Shown here: piece after piece, positions 44,971 through 54,500 of the stretch
Layout: each line of letters starts with the position of its first letter
How positions within the stretch are numbered: position 1 is the first letter of the stretch
From: Lachnospiraceae bacterium
GTDB lineage: Bacteria > Bacillota > Clostridia > Lachnospirales > Lachnospiraceae
Assembly: GCA_910575035.1 (NCBI GenBank)
Contig: CAJTDL010000010.1
Coordinates: 62,001-126,000, forward strand
Length of the DNA stretch: 64,000 nucleotides
Direction: 5' to 3'
Notes under the pieces: model-generated
The model's input: the letters and a program-made list of their open reading frames with translations, nothing else
Database searches by the model: none
What the model was told of the DNA's origin: nothing
Translations under genes and position numbers: made by a program

Positions 44971-45785
44971 TCTGCTTCCCTCCTTGCTATTTCCATAAAA
45001 TGCTGTTCCAGTGTGCCGCGGTCAACTTTAATATCTAATACATGAATTTCCTTTTGTTTGAAATCACTAAGCAGGGAAATTAAAGTATCTTCAATATTGT
45101 CCGTTTCAAAAGCGATGTTTTCTTGCTGTGTTTTGATATGAATAAAATATTTTTTTCCAACCTTATCTGTCAGTTCCGATGCTGTGCCGCAAAAGACAAT
45201 ATTTCCCTGATTCAAAATAGCTATACGGTCGCATAAGGTTTCTACTTCCGCCATATCATGACTAGCCAAAACAATCGTTTTTCCAATTGATTTGAGCTTT
45301 CGGATTTGCTTATGAAGCGAAAGCCTGCCTTCAACGTCAAGCCCTGCAGTAGGTTCATCAAGAAAAATAATATCTGGATTATTAATAAGTGCAAGGGCAA
45401 GGTGCAGCCGTCTTTTTTGCCCTGTGGACAGTTGGATGTACTGTTTCTTTTCAATTTCTTTCATGCCGAGAGCGTTGAGCAAAGTGTAATCAATTTTTTC
45501 CCTATTCCATTTCGCAAATAGCCTTACAGCCTCCATCGGTTTGATATGAGCAGGCAAAGATGATGATTGCAGCTGTATTCCCATTTTTCCGTTTATAATA
45601 ATTGCACCGCTATCATATTTTCTCAAGCCTTCAATACATTCGAGAGATGTGGTTTTTCCTGCTCCGTTCACGCCGAGCAGGGCGAAAATTTCCCCCTTTT
45701 TGATTTGAAAATCAAGTCCATTGAGAACAATATGGCTGCCATAGCTTTTTTTTAATCCATGGACTTGTATTGCATTATGCATCAT
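44967..45785 (-). CDS. ABC transporter ATP-binding protein
   Basis: 272 residues. Walker A LLGVNGAGKTTSLECIEG, Q-loop region MGIQLQSSSLPAHI, signature LSTGQKRRLHLALAL, Walker B PDIIFLDEPTAGLD, switch VLASHDMAEVE. The C-terminal 60 residues resemble those of multidrug (DrrA/CcmA-like) ATPases. Its start overlaps the MerR gene stop by four bases. Confidence 0.95.
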   Translation of the reverse strand: MMHNAIQVHGLKKSYGSHIVLNGLDFQIKKGEIFALLGVNGAGKTTSLECIEGLRKYDSGAIIINGKMGIQLQSSSLPAHIKPMEAVRLFAKWNREKIDYTLLNALGMKEIEKKQYIQLSTGQKRRLHLALALINNPDIIFLDEPTAGLDVEGRLSLHKQIRKLKSIGKTIVLASHDMAEVETLCDRIAILNQGNIVFCGTASELTDKVGKKYFIHIKTQQENIAFETDNIEDTLISLLSDFKQKEIHVLDIKVDRGTLEQHFMEIARREAE

Positions 45786-46579
45786 TTTGCCTCCTCAAAG
45801 GGATTTACTCCAAGTTTTGAAAAGTAGACTTGCAAAGCTGGCTCTAAATAGTCATTTACAATTTTCTGTCTTTCTTCCCAAGCATTTGCAGCAGCATCAA
45901 TATTTCCGGCTTCTATTAATTTCGGCAGCATACCCATATCACCGTTCGTAAATTCCATAATCAAACCCCAATATTCTTTTACAGCCTGTTGGCATTTTTT
46001 ACTTTCAGGGGGCACTTGTTCCTTTTGAAGTTGAACAATTTCGTCACTCAAATGGTTAAATCTGTCCATAAAATTTAATCCGCTCTCTTTATCAAATTGA
46101 CTACGGATATGGTCAAGCGTTTCATCATCGAAACGTTTAATGAGATAGTAAAAGTCATTTTTCATTTGCAGATTGACAATAATATCTGCATACTTCTTAA
46201 AGCTGACTGTCTGCATTTGTAACACTTCTGCTTTTAACTGTTCTATTGCTGTCAAAGAAGCTGTTAACTGTTCTATTTTTCCCCGTATGATGTCAGCCTG
46301 TCCAGTAAGGGCGTTTGCAACATCCGTTGGTGTTTCTAAAGAAATGAAGCGCTGCTTTATATCATCCAAAGAAAAGCCTAATGATTTTAAGGATATAATT
46401 TGATGAAGCATAACTAAATCTTTATCGGTATAAAGTCTGCGCCCGCCTTCGCTTTCTGCTGATGGGGAGAGCAAGCCCTCTTTATCGTAGTATTGTAATG
46501 TACGGACAGTAACTCCTATTTTCTTTGCGGCCTCTCCAACTGTCATAAACCCAGGCGGTATTGCTCTGTGTTTTGCCAT
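45782..46579 (-). CDS. MerR family transcriptional regulator
   Basis: 265 residues; ATG 46579 follows ACAGGAGGTAA. The N-terminal winged helix is clear: FMTVGEAAKKIGVTVRTLQYYDKEGLLSPSAES, then RLYTDKDLVMLHQIISLKSLGFSLDDIKQRF and a dimerisation coiled coil. The long C-terminal helical part (about 125-265) is of the TipA-like drug-binding type (KEYWGLIMEFTNGDMGMLPKLIEAG). It probably senses a compound and induces its own operon with the ABC exporter. The operator candidate is at 46612-46624. Confidence 0.92.
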   Translation of the reverse strand: MAKHRAIPPGFMTVGEAAKKIGVTVRTLQYYDKEGLLSPSAESEGGRRLYTDKDLVMLHQIISLKSLGFSLDDIKQRFISLETPTDVANALTGQADIIRGKIEQLTASLTAIEQLKAEVLQMQTVSFKKYADIIVNLQMKNDFYYLIKRFDDETLDHIRSQFDKESGLNFMDRFNHLSDEIVQLQKEQVPPESKKCQQAVKEYWGLIMEFTNGDMGMLPKLIEAGNIDAAANAWEERQKIVNDYLEPALQVYFSKLGVNPFEEAK

Positions 46580-46593
46580 ATTTTTTACCTCCT

Positions 46594-46630
46594 GTGATAT
46601 ATTATAAATCATTACGCTGCGTCACAAGCA
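46594..46630 (-). promoter_or_regulatory. MerR-type promoter with operator
   Basis: The minus strand shows TTGTGACGCAGCGTAATG followed by a TATAAT at about 46600-46606. The palindrome ACGC-A-GCGT (inside 46612-46624) lies between the -35 and -10 boxes, as in MerR-activated promoters. Confidence 0.65.
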
Positions 46631-46717
46631 AGCCTTTTTAAAAAAATGGGAAAAATGACTTTAAGGGAATCAACGGGAAGGTAAAAATTAAGTGCAAGCC
46701 AAGAAATTAATGGCATA

Positions 46718-46870
46718 TTAAGTTACTGACATTGATTCATTCAGGAATGCGCTGAACTGCGCATTCCGTGAGAACATGATTCAGGAGTGAGGAGCGATTT
46801 TTGCGAAGCAAAACTTTAAATATCGCCCCGAATTGTTGCTATGAGCGGCTCCCAGGCCTGAATAGTAACC
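46718..46870. repeat. Composite repeat, copy interrupted by the second module
   Basis: Left part TTAAGTTACTGACATTG and right part CTGAATAGTAACC are the two halves of one repeat end, as seen uninterrupted at 16313-16340. Between them sits the 120-base module (AATGCGCTGAACTGCGCATT, GATTCAGGAGTGAGGAGCGA, CCCGAATTGTTGCTATGAGCGGC) that also interrupts the copy at 15950, but in the opposite orientation relative to the end. Confidence 0.75.
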
Positions 46871-47152
46871 ATATTAGGAGTTCTTGCAGGAAAGGCAATC
46901 TGTTGCTGTTTACAGCGCTTTTCTGGTATGGTATATTAGTAGGGATGAGGTAATGATTGGTGGAATTTGGCAATTCGGACATTGGATGCGGAAGCTGGTA
47001 TTGGATAGCGAGAATGTTATCTATAAATCTATGGGCACAGGGGTGTGTCTGCAGGCTAATATTTAGGTAAATATTCTTGCCTATTTTCTTAATACGGCAT
47101 TATTCCACGGGCAAGGTATAATATAAGGGGATGAAAGGAATGATATTTATTT
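46871..47152. other. Leader of the xylanase gene
   Basis: No gene supported; a 60-codon frame at 46884 lacks a ribosome site. TATAAT at about 47118-47123 is a likely -10 element for the xylanase. Confidence 0.4.
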
Positions 47153-49495
47153 ATGAAAAAGTTTAAAAACAAAAAATTTTCAAAAATTCTAGCTCTGTTC
47201 CTCTCTGCTTGCCTATGTTCCCAAACAGCTGAAAGGATTTCAATCAATGCGGCAGAACAGCTTGCTGGCTCTGGAAAAGATCAGCTTTCATCGGTAATAT
47301 TCCCAAAGGCCGCTGATCCCGCAGAATGCCAGGCGCAGCAGGAGGCGGACGCCCAATATCCATCCTTAAAGGATTTATATAGGGAAGAATTTCAAATCGG
47401 CGTAGCAGCTCCCCAACATGTTTTGGACACAGAGCAATACAGTACCCTGGTCCAACAGCAATTTAGCAGCCTTACAATGGAAAATGAAATGAAGCCTGCT
47501 TATATTCTGGATGAGGCAAAGAGCAAATCTGACCTTGCCCAATACAAGGAAGGCGCAGCCCTGAATTTCAGCACATGCCGGGCAGGATTGGAGTATGCCA
47601 AGAGCCATTCCCTGAACATGCGCGGCCATACCTTAGTCTGGCATTCACAGACGCCAGAATGGTTTTTTTATGAGGGTTATGACACTTCCGGACAGCTGGC
47701 AGGCAGGGACCTTATGCTCAAACGTATGGAGCATTATATCCGGGATGTTATTGCATGGACAGAAACGAATTATCCCGGCATAATCTATGCCTGGGATGTG
47801 GTAAATGAGGCAGTGGAAGATTACTTTGGAGAAGGGCCGGCCCCTATGCGGCAGGAAGGGAGCCTGTGGTATCAGACGATTGGTGAGGATTTCGTGGAAA
47901 AGGCATTTGCATATGCCAGAAAATACACAAAATTATATGCCCCAGAGCGGGAAATCAGCCTGATTTATAACGACTACAATACACGGTTTCCTTCAAAACG
48001 GGCAGGCATAATCGCGCTGCTCCAGCCTATCCAGGAAGCGGGGAACATAGATGGGATCGGCCTGCAGAGCCATATTGATACCCAATGCCCCTTAGAAGGC
48101 CCTATTGGGTACATGCCGGCGGTCCGGGAATTTCGGGAGAAGCTGGGTATGGAGATCCAGGTTACAGAATTGGATATCGGCATTGCCCAGGAAGATACCT
48201 ATGAGTCCCAGGGCGCTTATTACCAGGCCTTTATGGAGGGGCTGCTGAAGGAAAAAAAGGATGGGGCTGCAATTACCAGTGTGACAGTTTGGGGGCTTAG
48301 CGACGGCCTGTCATGGCGCCAGGGGGAATCCGCCCTGCTGTTTGGCGAAGGCTTAGTAAGAAAGCCTGCTTTTGAAGGCGTTGTAAATGCCATCGGCGCA
48401 ACCGCATCCGTAATCCAGCAGATTCGGGATATTGGAACAGTGGAAGCGACGGACAGCTGCAAGGAGAAAATAGAGAATGCCAGGAAAGCATACGAAAGCC
48501 TGACCGAAGCACAAAAGGATCTGGTGTCAAATTATGAAGTCCTGACAAAGGCAGAAGAAACATACGGGGAATTGTCGAAACGCCCGCCAGAAATGCCGCC
48601 AGCTGCAGAGAAAATCCCCATAAGCGATGCAACAGTTTCTGCCATTTCCTCCCAAAGCTATACAGGGAAGGCACATGAGCCTTCGGTAACGCTTACTTAC
48701 GATGGCAAAACATTAACGCAGGGGATAGATTATACCGCAAGCTATAGCGACCATAAGAATATTGGAATGGCGAAGGTGAAGATTGTTGGAATCGGCGATT
48801 TTACAGGGAGCATGACTAAGACATTCTCTATAACCGTGAAGAAAAATGCGGTGTATACGGTGGGGGATTATCAGTATAGAATCACAAACGCCAAGACAGA
48901 TGGGAAGGGGACTGTGGCTGTTATTGGCGTTAAAAATGGGAGCGTGAAGAATAAACTGGGAAAGATTCAGGTACCTTCCTCTGTGAAGATTGGGGGCAAG
49001 GGCTTTCAGGTGACAGCGGTGGGGAATGCCGCCTTCCAGGGCTGTGGCATGGCGTCTGGCATATCTATAGGGAAGAATGTAGAAACCATAGGAAGCAGAG
49101 CCTTCCAAGGCTGCATCAGGCTGACCAAGGTAACCATAGGGGGAAATCTAAAAAGCATAGGAAGCAGCGCTTTCCAAAGCTGTGTCAGGCTATCAAAGGC
49201 TACTATAGGTGACAATGTGAAAACCATTGGAAACTCTGCCTTCAGCGGCTGTGCGAAACTGAAGTCTGTAACAATTGGCAGGAATGTAAAGAGCATCGGG
49301 CAAAAGGCATTTTATCAGTGCAAAAAGCTGCAGAAAATAACCATCAGCAGCACAGTATTAAAAACAGTAGGGAAAAACGCCCTAAAGGGGATTCATAGGA
49401 AGGCAGCCATCAAAGTTCCAGCCAAGAAATTAAAGGCATATCAGAAGCTTTTGCGGAAGAAAGGGCAGGCAAGAACAGTTAAGGTTGTTTCCTGA
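47153..49495 (+). CDS. Secreted GH10 endo-1,4-beta-xylanase with LRR_5 C-terminal module
   Basis: 780 residues. Signal peptide KKFSKILALFLSACLCSQTAERISINAAE; GH10 barrel about 70-415 with acid/base Glu219 in WDVVNEAV and nucleophile Glu339 in QVTELDIGI, plus MRGHTLVWHSQTPEWF. Then a small helical FIVAR-like repeat (IENARKAYESLTEAQKDLV), an Ig-like segment (YTGKAHEPSVTLTYDGKTL) and a BspA-like LRR_5 domain with five repeats of the type VTIGxNVKSIGxxAFxxC, ending in a basic tail. The C-terminal third matches that of the GH127 protein and is probably a cell-wall or surface module. It should cut xylan backbones outside the cell. Confidence 0.93.
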   Translation: MKKFKNKKFSKILALFLSACLCSQTAERISINAAEQLAGSGKDQLSSVIFPKAADPAECQAQQEADAQYPSLKDLYREEFQIGVAAPQHVLDTEQYSTLVQQQFSSLTMENEMKPAYILDEAKSKSDLAQYKEGAALNFSTCRAGLEYAKSHSLNMRGHTLVWHSQTPEWFFYEGYDTSGQLAGRDLMLKRMEHYIRDVIAWTETNYPGIIYAWDVVNEAVEDYFGEGPAPMRQEGSLWYQTIGEDFVEKAFAYARKYTKLYAPEREISLIYNDYNTRFPSKRAGIIALLQPIQEAGNIDGIGLQSHIDTQCPLEGPIGYMPAVREFREKLGMEIQVTELDIGIAQEDTYESQGAYYQAFMEGLLKEKKDGAAITSVTVWGLSDGLSWRQGESALLFGEGLVRKPAFEGVVNAIGATASVIQQIRDIGTVEATDSCKEKIENARKAYESLTEAQKDLVSNYEVLTKAEETYGELSKRPPEMPPAAEKIPISDATVSAISSQSYTGKAHEPSVTLTYDGKTLTQGIDYTASYSDHKNIGMAKVKIVGIGDFTGSMTKTFSITVKKNAVYTVGDYQYRITNAKTDGKGTVAVIGVKNGSVKNKLGKIQVPSSVKIGGKGFQVTAVGNAAFQGCGMASGISIGKNVETIGSRAFQGCIRLTKVTIGGNLKSIGSSAFQSCVRLSKATIGDNVKTIGNSAFSGCAKLKSVTIGRNVKSIGQKAFYQCKKLQKITISSTVLKTVGKNALKGIHRKAAIKVPAKKLKAYQKLLRKKGQARTVKVVS

Positions 49496-49545
49496 AAAAC
49501 AAAATTTCAGTAAAAAATTTCCCTATTATAAATAAAAATTTTCCC

Positions 49546-49574
49546 TTGACAGGCGAAAGGAAAGGTAGTATTGT
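49546..49574 (+). promoter_or_regulatory. Promoter of the SAM riboswitch-metK unit
   Basis: TTGACA (49546-49551) and TATTGT (49569-49574) with 17-base spacing, about 40 bases before the riboswitch. Confidence 0.75.
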
Positions 49575-49613
49575 AGTACAGGAAGATTTGAAAATTCAAT
49601 ATTGTCTGAATCT

Positions 49614-49711
49614 CTCTTATTCAGAGTGGTGGAGGTACATAGGACCTGTGAAGCCACGGCAACCCCTCTACGGAAGGTGCCAACCTGAGCGAGCAATCGA
49701 ACAATAAGAGG
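49614..49711 (+). promoter_or_regulatory. SAM-I (S-box) riboswitch
   Basis: P1 is closed by CTCTTATT / AATAAGAG. The conserved core includes AGAGTGGTGGAGG, CCTGTGAAGCCACGGCAACC and GGTGCCAACCTGAGC, in the order and spacing of the SAM-I class. It lies directly upstream of a terminator and metK, so high SAM should end transcription before metK. Confidence 0.97.
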
Positions 49712-49738
49712 ATTTGATAATCTTTTTAGAAGTCAGGT

Positions 49739-49771
49739 CCGCTTATGTTGCATTGCATAAGCGGATTTTTT
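49739..49771 (+). terminator. Riboswitch-controlled terminator of metK
   Basis: CCGCTTATG / CATAAGCGG stem, 7-base loop, then ATTTTTTGTTTT. This is the expression platform of the SAM riboswitch. Confidence 0.9.
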
Positions 49772-49902
49772 GTTTTATAGGGAATGCTTTGCTGCTGCGA
49801 GGCGTTGGGATAACGGATCTTCCTATGGAACAAAAAAGGGGCGATATCTCCCAGCTATGGTTTGTTTTTAAAAATACTTTAGGAAATACAGGAGGAAAAG
49901 AA

Positions 49903-51090
49903 ATGGAAAAAAGGTTATTTACATCGGAGTCTGTAACAGAAGGCCATCCAGATAAAGTCTGCGATGCCGTATCAGATGCGATTTTGGATGCTTTAATGGA
50001 ACAGGATCCCATGAGCCGCGTGGCTTGTGAGACGGCTACCTGCACAGGCTTTGTGCTGGTGACAGGAGAGGTGACCAGCAAGGCAAAAATTGATATCCCA
50101 CAGATTGTACGGGACACGGTAAATGAGATTGGCTACAATGATGCGGCAACCGGATTTGACGGGAATACCTGTGCCGTGATGGTGGCTTTGGATCAGCAGT
50201 CCGCAGATATCGCCATGGGCGTGGACAAGGCATTGGAAGCAAAAGAAAACCGCATGTCAGATGCGGAATTAGAGGCCATTGGCGCTGGAGACCAGGGCAT
50301 GATGTTTGGGTATGCGACTGATGAGACACCAGAATTGATGCCATATCCAATTTCTTTGGCTCATAAGCTGGCATTGCAGCTGACAAAGGTGCGTAAGGAC
50401 GGCACATTAAAGTATCTGAGGCCGGATGGGAAGACCCAGGTGTCTGTGGAGTATGATGAAAATGGGGAGCCTAAACGGCTGGAGGCTGTGGTATTGTCCA
50501 CACAGCATGACCCGGATGTAAGCCAGGGGCAGATCCATGAGGATATCAAAAAATATGTGTTTGACCCGGTTTTGCCACAGGAAATGGTAGATGGGGAGAC
50601 GAAATTCTTCATTAACCCAACAGGCCGTTTTGTGATTGGGGGTCCTCATGGGGACGCTGGATTGACCGGAAGAAAGATTATCGTGGATACATATGGCGGA
50701 TATGCGCGCCATGGCGGCGGAGCTTTTTCTGGCAAGGACTGCACAAAGGTAGACCGATCTGCAGCCTATGCAGCCCGGTATGTGGCAAAAAACATTGTTG
50801 CAGCAGGGCTGGCAAATAAGTGTGAGATTCAGCTTTCCTATGCCATTGGGGTGGCGCAGCCCACATCCATTATGGTAGACACGTTTGGGACAGGGAAGGT
50901 TTCAGATGAAAAGCTGGTTGAAATGATTCGGGAGAATTTTGACCTGCGCCCGGCAGGGATCATTAAGATGTTGGATTTGAGAAGGCCAATCTATAAGCAG
51001 ACGGCGGCTTATGGGCATTTTGGAAGGAATGACCTGGATCTGCCATGGGAGGCTTTAGATAAGGTTGAGGTGTTGAAGAAATATCTGTAA
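49903..51090 (+). CDS. metK: S-adenosylmethionine synthetase
   Basis: 395 residues from ATG 49903, which follows GGAGGAAAAG; the frame is open for 63 more codons into the riboswitch terminator, but that part is not MetK. Signatures: [16 protein letters not shown] at the start, [12 protein letters not shown], and [20 protein letters not shown]. It makes SAM from methionine and ATP. Controlled by the SAM-I riboswitch 190 bases upstream. Confidence 0.98.
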   Translation: MEKRLFTSESVTEGHPDKVCDAVSDAILDALMEQDPMSRVACETATCTGFVLVTGEVTSKAKIDIPQIVRDTVNEIGYNDAATGFDGNTCAVMVALDQQSADIAMGVDKALEAKENRMSDAELEAIGAGDQGMMFGYATDETPELMPYPISLAHKLALQLTKVRKDGTLKYLRPDGKTQVSVEYDENGEPKRLEAVVLSTQHDPDVSQGQIHEDIKKYVFDPVLPQEMVDGETKFFINPTGRFVIGGPHGDAGLTGRKIIVDTYGGYARHGGGAFSGKDCTKVDRSAAYAARYVAKNIVAAGLANKCEIQLSYAIGVAQPTSIMVDTFGTGKVSDEKLVEMIRENFDLRPAGIIKMLDLRRPIYKQTAAYGHFGRNDLDLPWEALDKVEVLKKYL

Positions 51091-51201
51091 AAATAGATTG
51101 CTGCTTAATATGCTGAGGTGGTATGAGACTCATTTGCAGTTCTTTGGCCTGGCATATTTTGGAATAGGACAGCCGTTTTACAAAGTGAATAAGAGACAGG
51201 A

Positions 51202-51238
51202 GTAGCCGTCTGGGCAGAACCGGGCGGCTACCTTGTTT
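51202..51238 (+). terminator. Terminator of metK
   Basis: GTAGCCGTCTGG / CCGGGCGGCTAC stem with a short GCAGAA loop followed by CTTGTTTTG, 110 bases past metK. Confidence 0.85.
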
Positions 51239-51295
51239 TGTGTAATTAGGCGAATGATCTTATGTTATTCTACAAATTCTTTTGCTCCCTTATAT

Positions 51296-51400
51296 TCGCT
51301 CATACCTACTGAACTGCGTATTTTGTGAGAACATAATTCCAGGCCGTGTATCGGAAATAAGGCCGCAGGCAAACAATTTTGCTTACTATGAGCGGCTTTA
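51296..51400 (+). repeat. Degenerate copy of the second composite-repeat module
   Basis: CTGAACTGCGTATTTTGTGAGAACATAATTC matches, in several short blocks, the module at 46745-46790 (CTGAACTGCGCATTCCGTGAG). It ends with GCTTACTATGAGCGGCT. It is joined to the first of two related hairpins. Confidence 0.5.
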
Positions 51401-51462
51401 GGGTGTGTGTATCGTCAATAAGGCCGCAGGCAAGCAGTTTCTTTGCTTACCCACGGCCTTAT
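51357..51462 (-). terminator. Duplicated AAGGCCGC hairpins, likely terminator of the GH43 gene
   Basis: Two hairpins share AATAAGGCCGCAGGCAA on the left arm (51357-51400 and 51418-51462). The second is well paired (ATAAGGCCGCAGGCAAGC / GCTTACCCACGGCCTTAT) and lies 100 bases past the GH43-like gene stop. Duplication of the stem is unusual. Confidence 0.6.
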
Positions 51463-51563
51463 GGCAGCGTTAAGATATACTTTCGATGACATCTTACGCA
51501 ATGCAGCCATTGGCTGCCTTCTGCTTTAATATGGATATAAGGCGGTTGACAGTTAGAGCTGTT

Positions 51564-54500
51564 TTATTTTACGGTTATCTTTAAGGTTGCCTTTTTGCCA
51601 TTATAAGATTTCACAGTAATAGTGGCGCGGCCTTTCTTCTTGGCGGTTACCTTTCCAGTGCTGGACACGGTGGCTACGGATTTCTTGTTGGAGGAATACT
51701 TAAACTGGTAGCTTGCCGTACCGCTGGAGGGAGTTGCCTTAATTTGGAAGGTTTTGCCCTTTTTCAGGGTTTTGGCTGTCTTGTTCAGTTTAATCTTCTT
51801 TGGTGCGTTTTTCACCTTTACGGTGACCGCTGCTTTTTTGCCGTTGGAGGCAGTTGCCGTAATCTTGGCGGTTCCAGTTCCCTTGGCGGTAATGACGCCC
51901 TTGGAGGATACATAGACAATCTTTGGCTTGCTGGACTTCCAGGTTACCTTCTGGGAAGCCTTTTTGGGTGAAACCGTCGCCTTTAAGGTTACTTTTTCTT
52001 TTTTGCCCAAAGTGATGGATGATTTCACATTTAAGGTTACCTTCGTGGGCTGTGTCACGGCGGGGGCTGCTTTTACAGTTACCGTGCAGGTCTTTGTGCC
52101 TGTAGCCTTGCCATAGGCAAAGGTGGCCGTCAGGGTTACCTTCGTGTCCTTCTTGGGCAGGGTTACCGTGCCATTGTTGGCAATAACAGCGGTGTTGCTG
52201 GATTTCCAGGAAATAGTAGCTCCTTCTAATTTGCCTGGCAGGTTCAGCTTGCCAGCTTTCGTAATCGTGCCGTTCGAAAGGGCATCCGAAAAGTCAGCCT
52301 TAGCAATAATGCTGTTCAAAGTTTCTTTGTCTTTCTTTTCCTGGTCTTCGCCGGAAGCTTTTAAGGATACGCCTTCCATGGTGGGCTTTAAGGGGTTCAT
52401 AAACCCGGTTTCTGCGTCGAAGGTCACTTCTTCGATACAGGTCTCCCTGTGGTAGCCCAAGCCGCTGGTGTAAATGCCCAGAGGGGTGTAGAAACGATGG
52501 TAAGCGATATAGCACTTGTCTGTGTCTGGGTGGTATACCAGTGACTGGTGTGCAGTTCCCAGCATATCGCCGGACTCATCCTTCTGGAGCAGGGTGTAAC
52601 GGAAGGTTACATTTCCGTCTAATTTCTCAGCAGTGCCATAGTTTACATGGTAATTGGGGCTTCCAGTGTCATCGCAGGACCAGGTAAAGTGGTACAGGCC
52701 ATTCCGTTTGATGACTACCACAGACTCGCGGAAGTCGCGCATACCGTTGACGCGTTTTAAGGTATCCTGTTTTACTGTCACCATATCATCATTCAGCTCT
52801 GCCATGGCAGTGCCGTTGCCGCCATTCCCAAAGAATAGGTAGGAAGTGCCGTCGTCATCAGTGAAGATGGAGGGGTCGATGACCTGTCCGCTCCAGCCAA
52901 TATTGGCGTCGCCCATCATTTTCGGGTAGACGATCGGCAGTTCGTTTGCCACAAAGGGGCCGGCCGGATTGTCTGCCACTGCTACGCCAATGGCTTTCCC
53001 GCTGCCGCAGGTTCCTGTGTAGGAGCTGTTGATATTTCCACAGTAATAGAAGTAGTATTTTCCGTTTTTCTCTTCAATTGAGGGTGCCCAGGCATTGCCG
53101 TCAGACCATGGGGAGGCGGCGATGGCCACGCCCTTATCGTTGTTGCCAGGGTTCTTTTCTTTTACATCTAAAATAATGCCTTCGTCTGTCCAGTCTTCTA
53201 AATTCTCAGAGGACCAGGCGTGGAATACGGTTCCGCCCCAGCCAGAAAATCCGTCGGTGGTGGGGTAAATCCAGTATTTTCCATCGAAGTAGTCAATGTC
53301 TGGGTCAGCATATTGCCCTGGGAGTACGGGGTTCAATGCGATTTTTGGCGTCCTGAGGGTATAGGTTTCCGTGCGTTTGCCTGGGATGGCCGCTGTGACT
53401 TGGATATCCTTGCTCAGGTCAAGGGTGCCTCCAGTATAGGTTTTTCCGTTCACTGTAACCGTTATGCCGTCAAATAAGGGTTCAAAGGACACGGGGATAG
53501 CTGTCAGGTCCGTGCCTTTACGCACATAGGAGGTTATTTCCTTCTTCTTCTGGTCAATCTGGGAAGTGATGGCTGTGTGGCTGTCTGTGCCCATGGTGTT
53601 GGCAGGGTCTTCTGGGACCGTTCCAATTGTGGCTTTTGCCAGAAGGGGCACGGTGTCAATCTTATCACCTAAGATTTCCAGCGTGGTTAAGGCGCGGTTG
53701 TAAATCTTAATGTTGTCAAAGCTGCCCTTGAAGTAAGCGTCTCCACTGTACATGGATTTGCCCAGGTAAGCCAGCAGGTTTGTGCCCATGGCGGAGGTGA
53801 GGATGCCGGTGTCCTTATTTTCAGATACCAGGATGCCGTCCAGGTAGAGCTTCATGTTGGTATTGTCAATGACAATCACTACGTTTTGCCAATTGCCTGT
53901 GGCGGCTCCGGTTCCCTTCACTTCCTGCTCTGCGCCCCAGCTGCTTAAAGTCATGGCGTTGCGTACCTCTGAGCCCCGGATGCGCAGGAAATCATAAACA
54001 TTGCTGTCTTTGCCATAAGTAAAGGTAAAGAAATTGCCGCTGCTAAGGTCGGATTTCACATCCATGGAAATGGTCATGGTGTTCCGTTTATCAAAAAATC
54101 CCTTGGGGAATTCAGCGTAGCCGCCATTTGAGCCATCCAGCTGCAGGATATGGCTCTGCCGTCCCTCGTCATAAATCACTTTGGCGCTTCCAAACAGCTT
54201 GCCGTCGTCCTTGGATGCATTTCCTGTGGCGGTGTCTGTGATAACATTTTTGCCAAGGTCATTTTCAAAGTCATAGGTGAGGACTGGCTCTTTTGCAGGA
54301 TCTTCCTGTTCTCCAGGGTTGGATGCCTTATCCTTGAATGCTTCCAGGATGCGGGCTTCTTCGGTCTTGGAAAGGCGCATTACTGTTCCGTGGCGGAAAC
54401 GGCCGTCCACAAAGGAAGCATTAGTAGCTGTGAATTTGCCGCTTGCCAGGTCGTCTGTCACAAATGCTTTGTAGCCGCTGTGGTCGCCCATGGCGCACCA

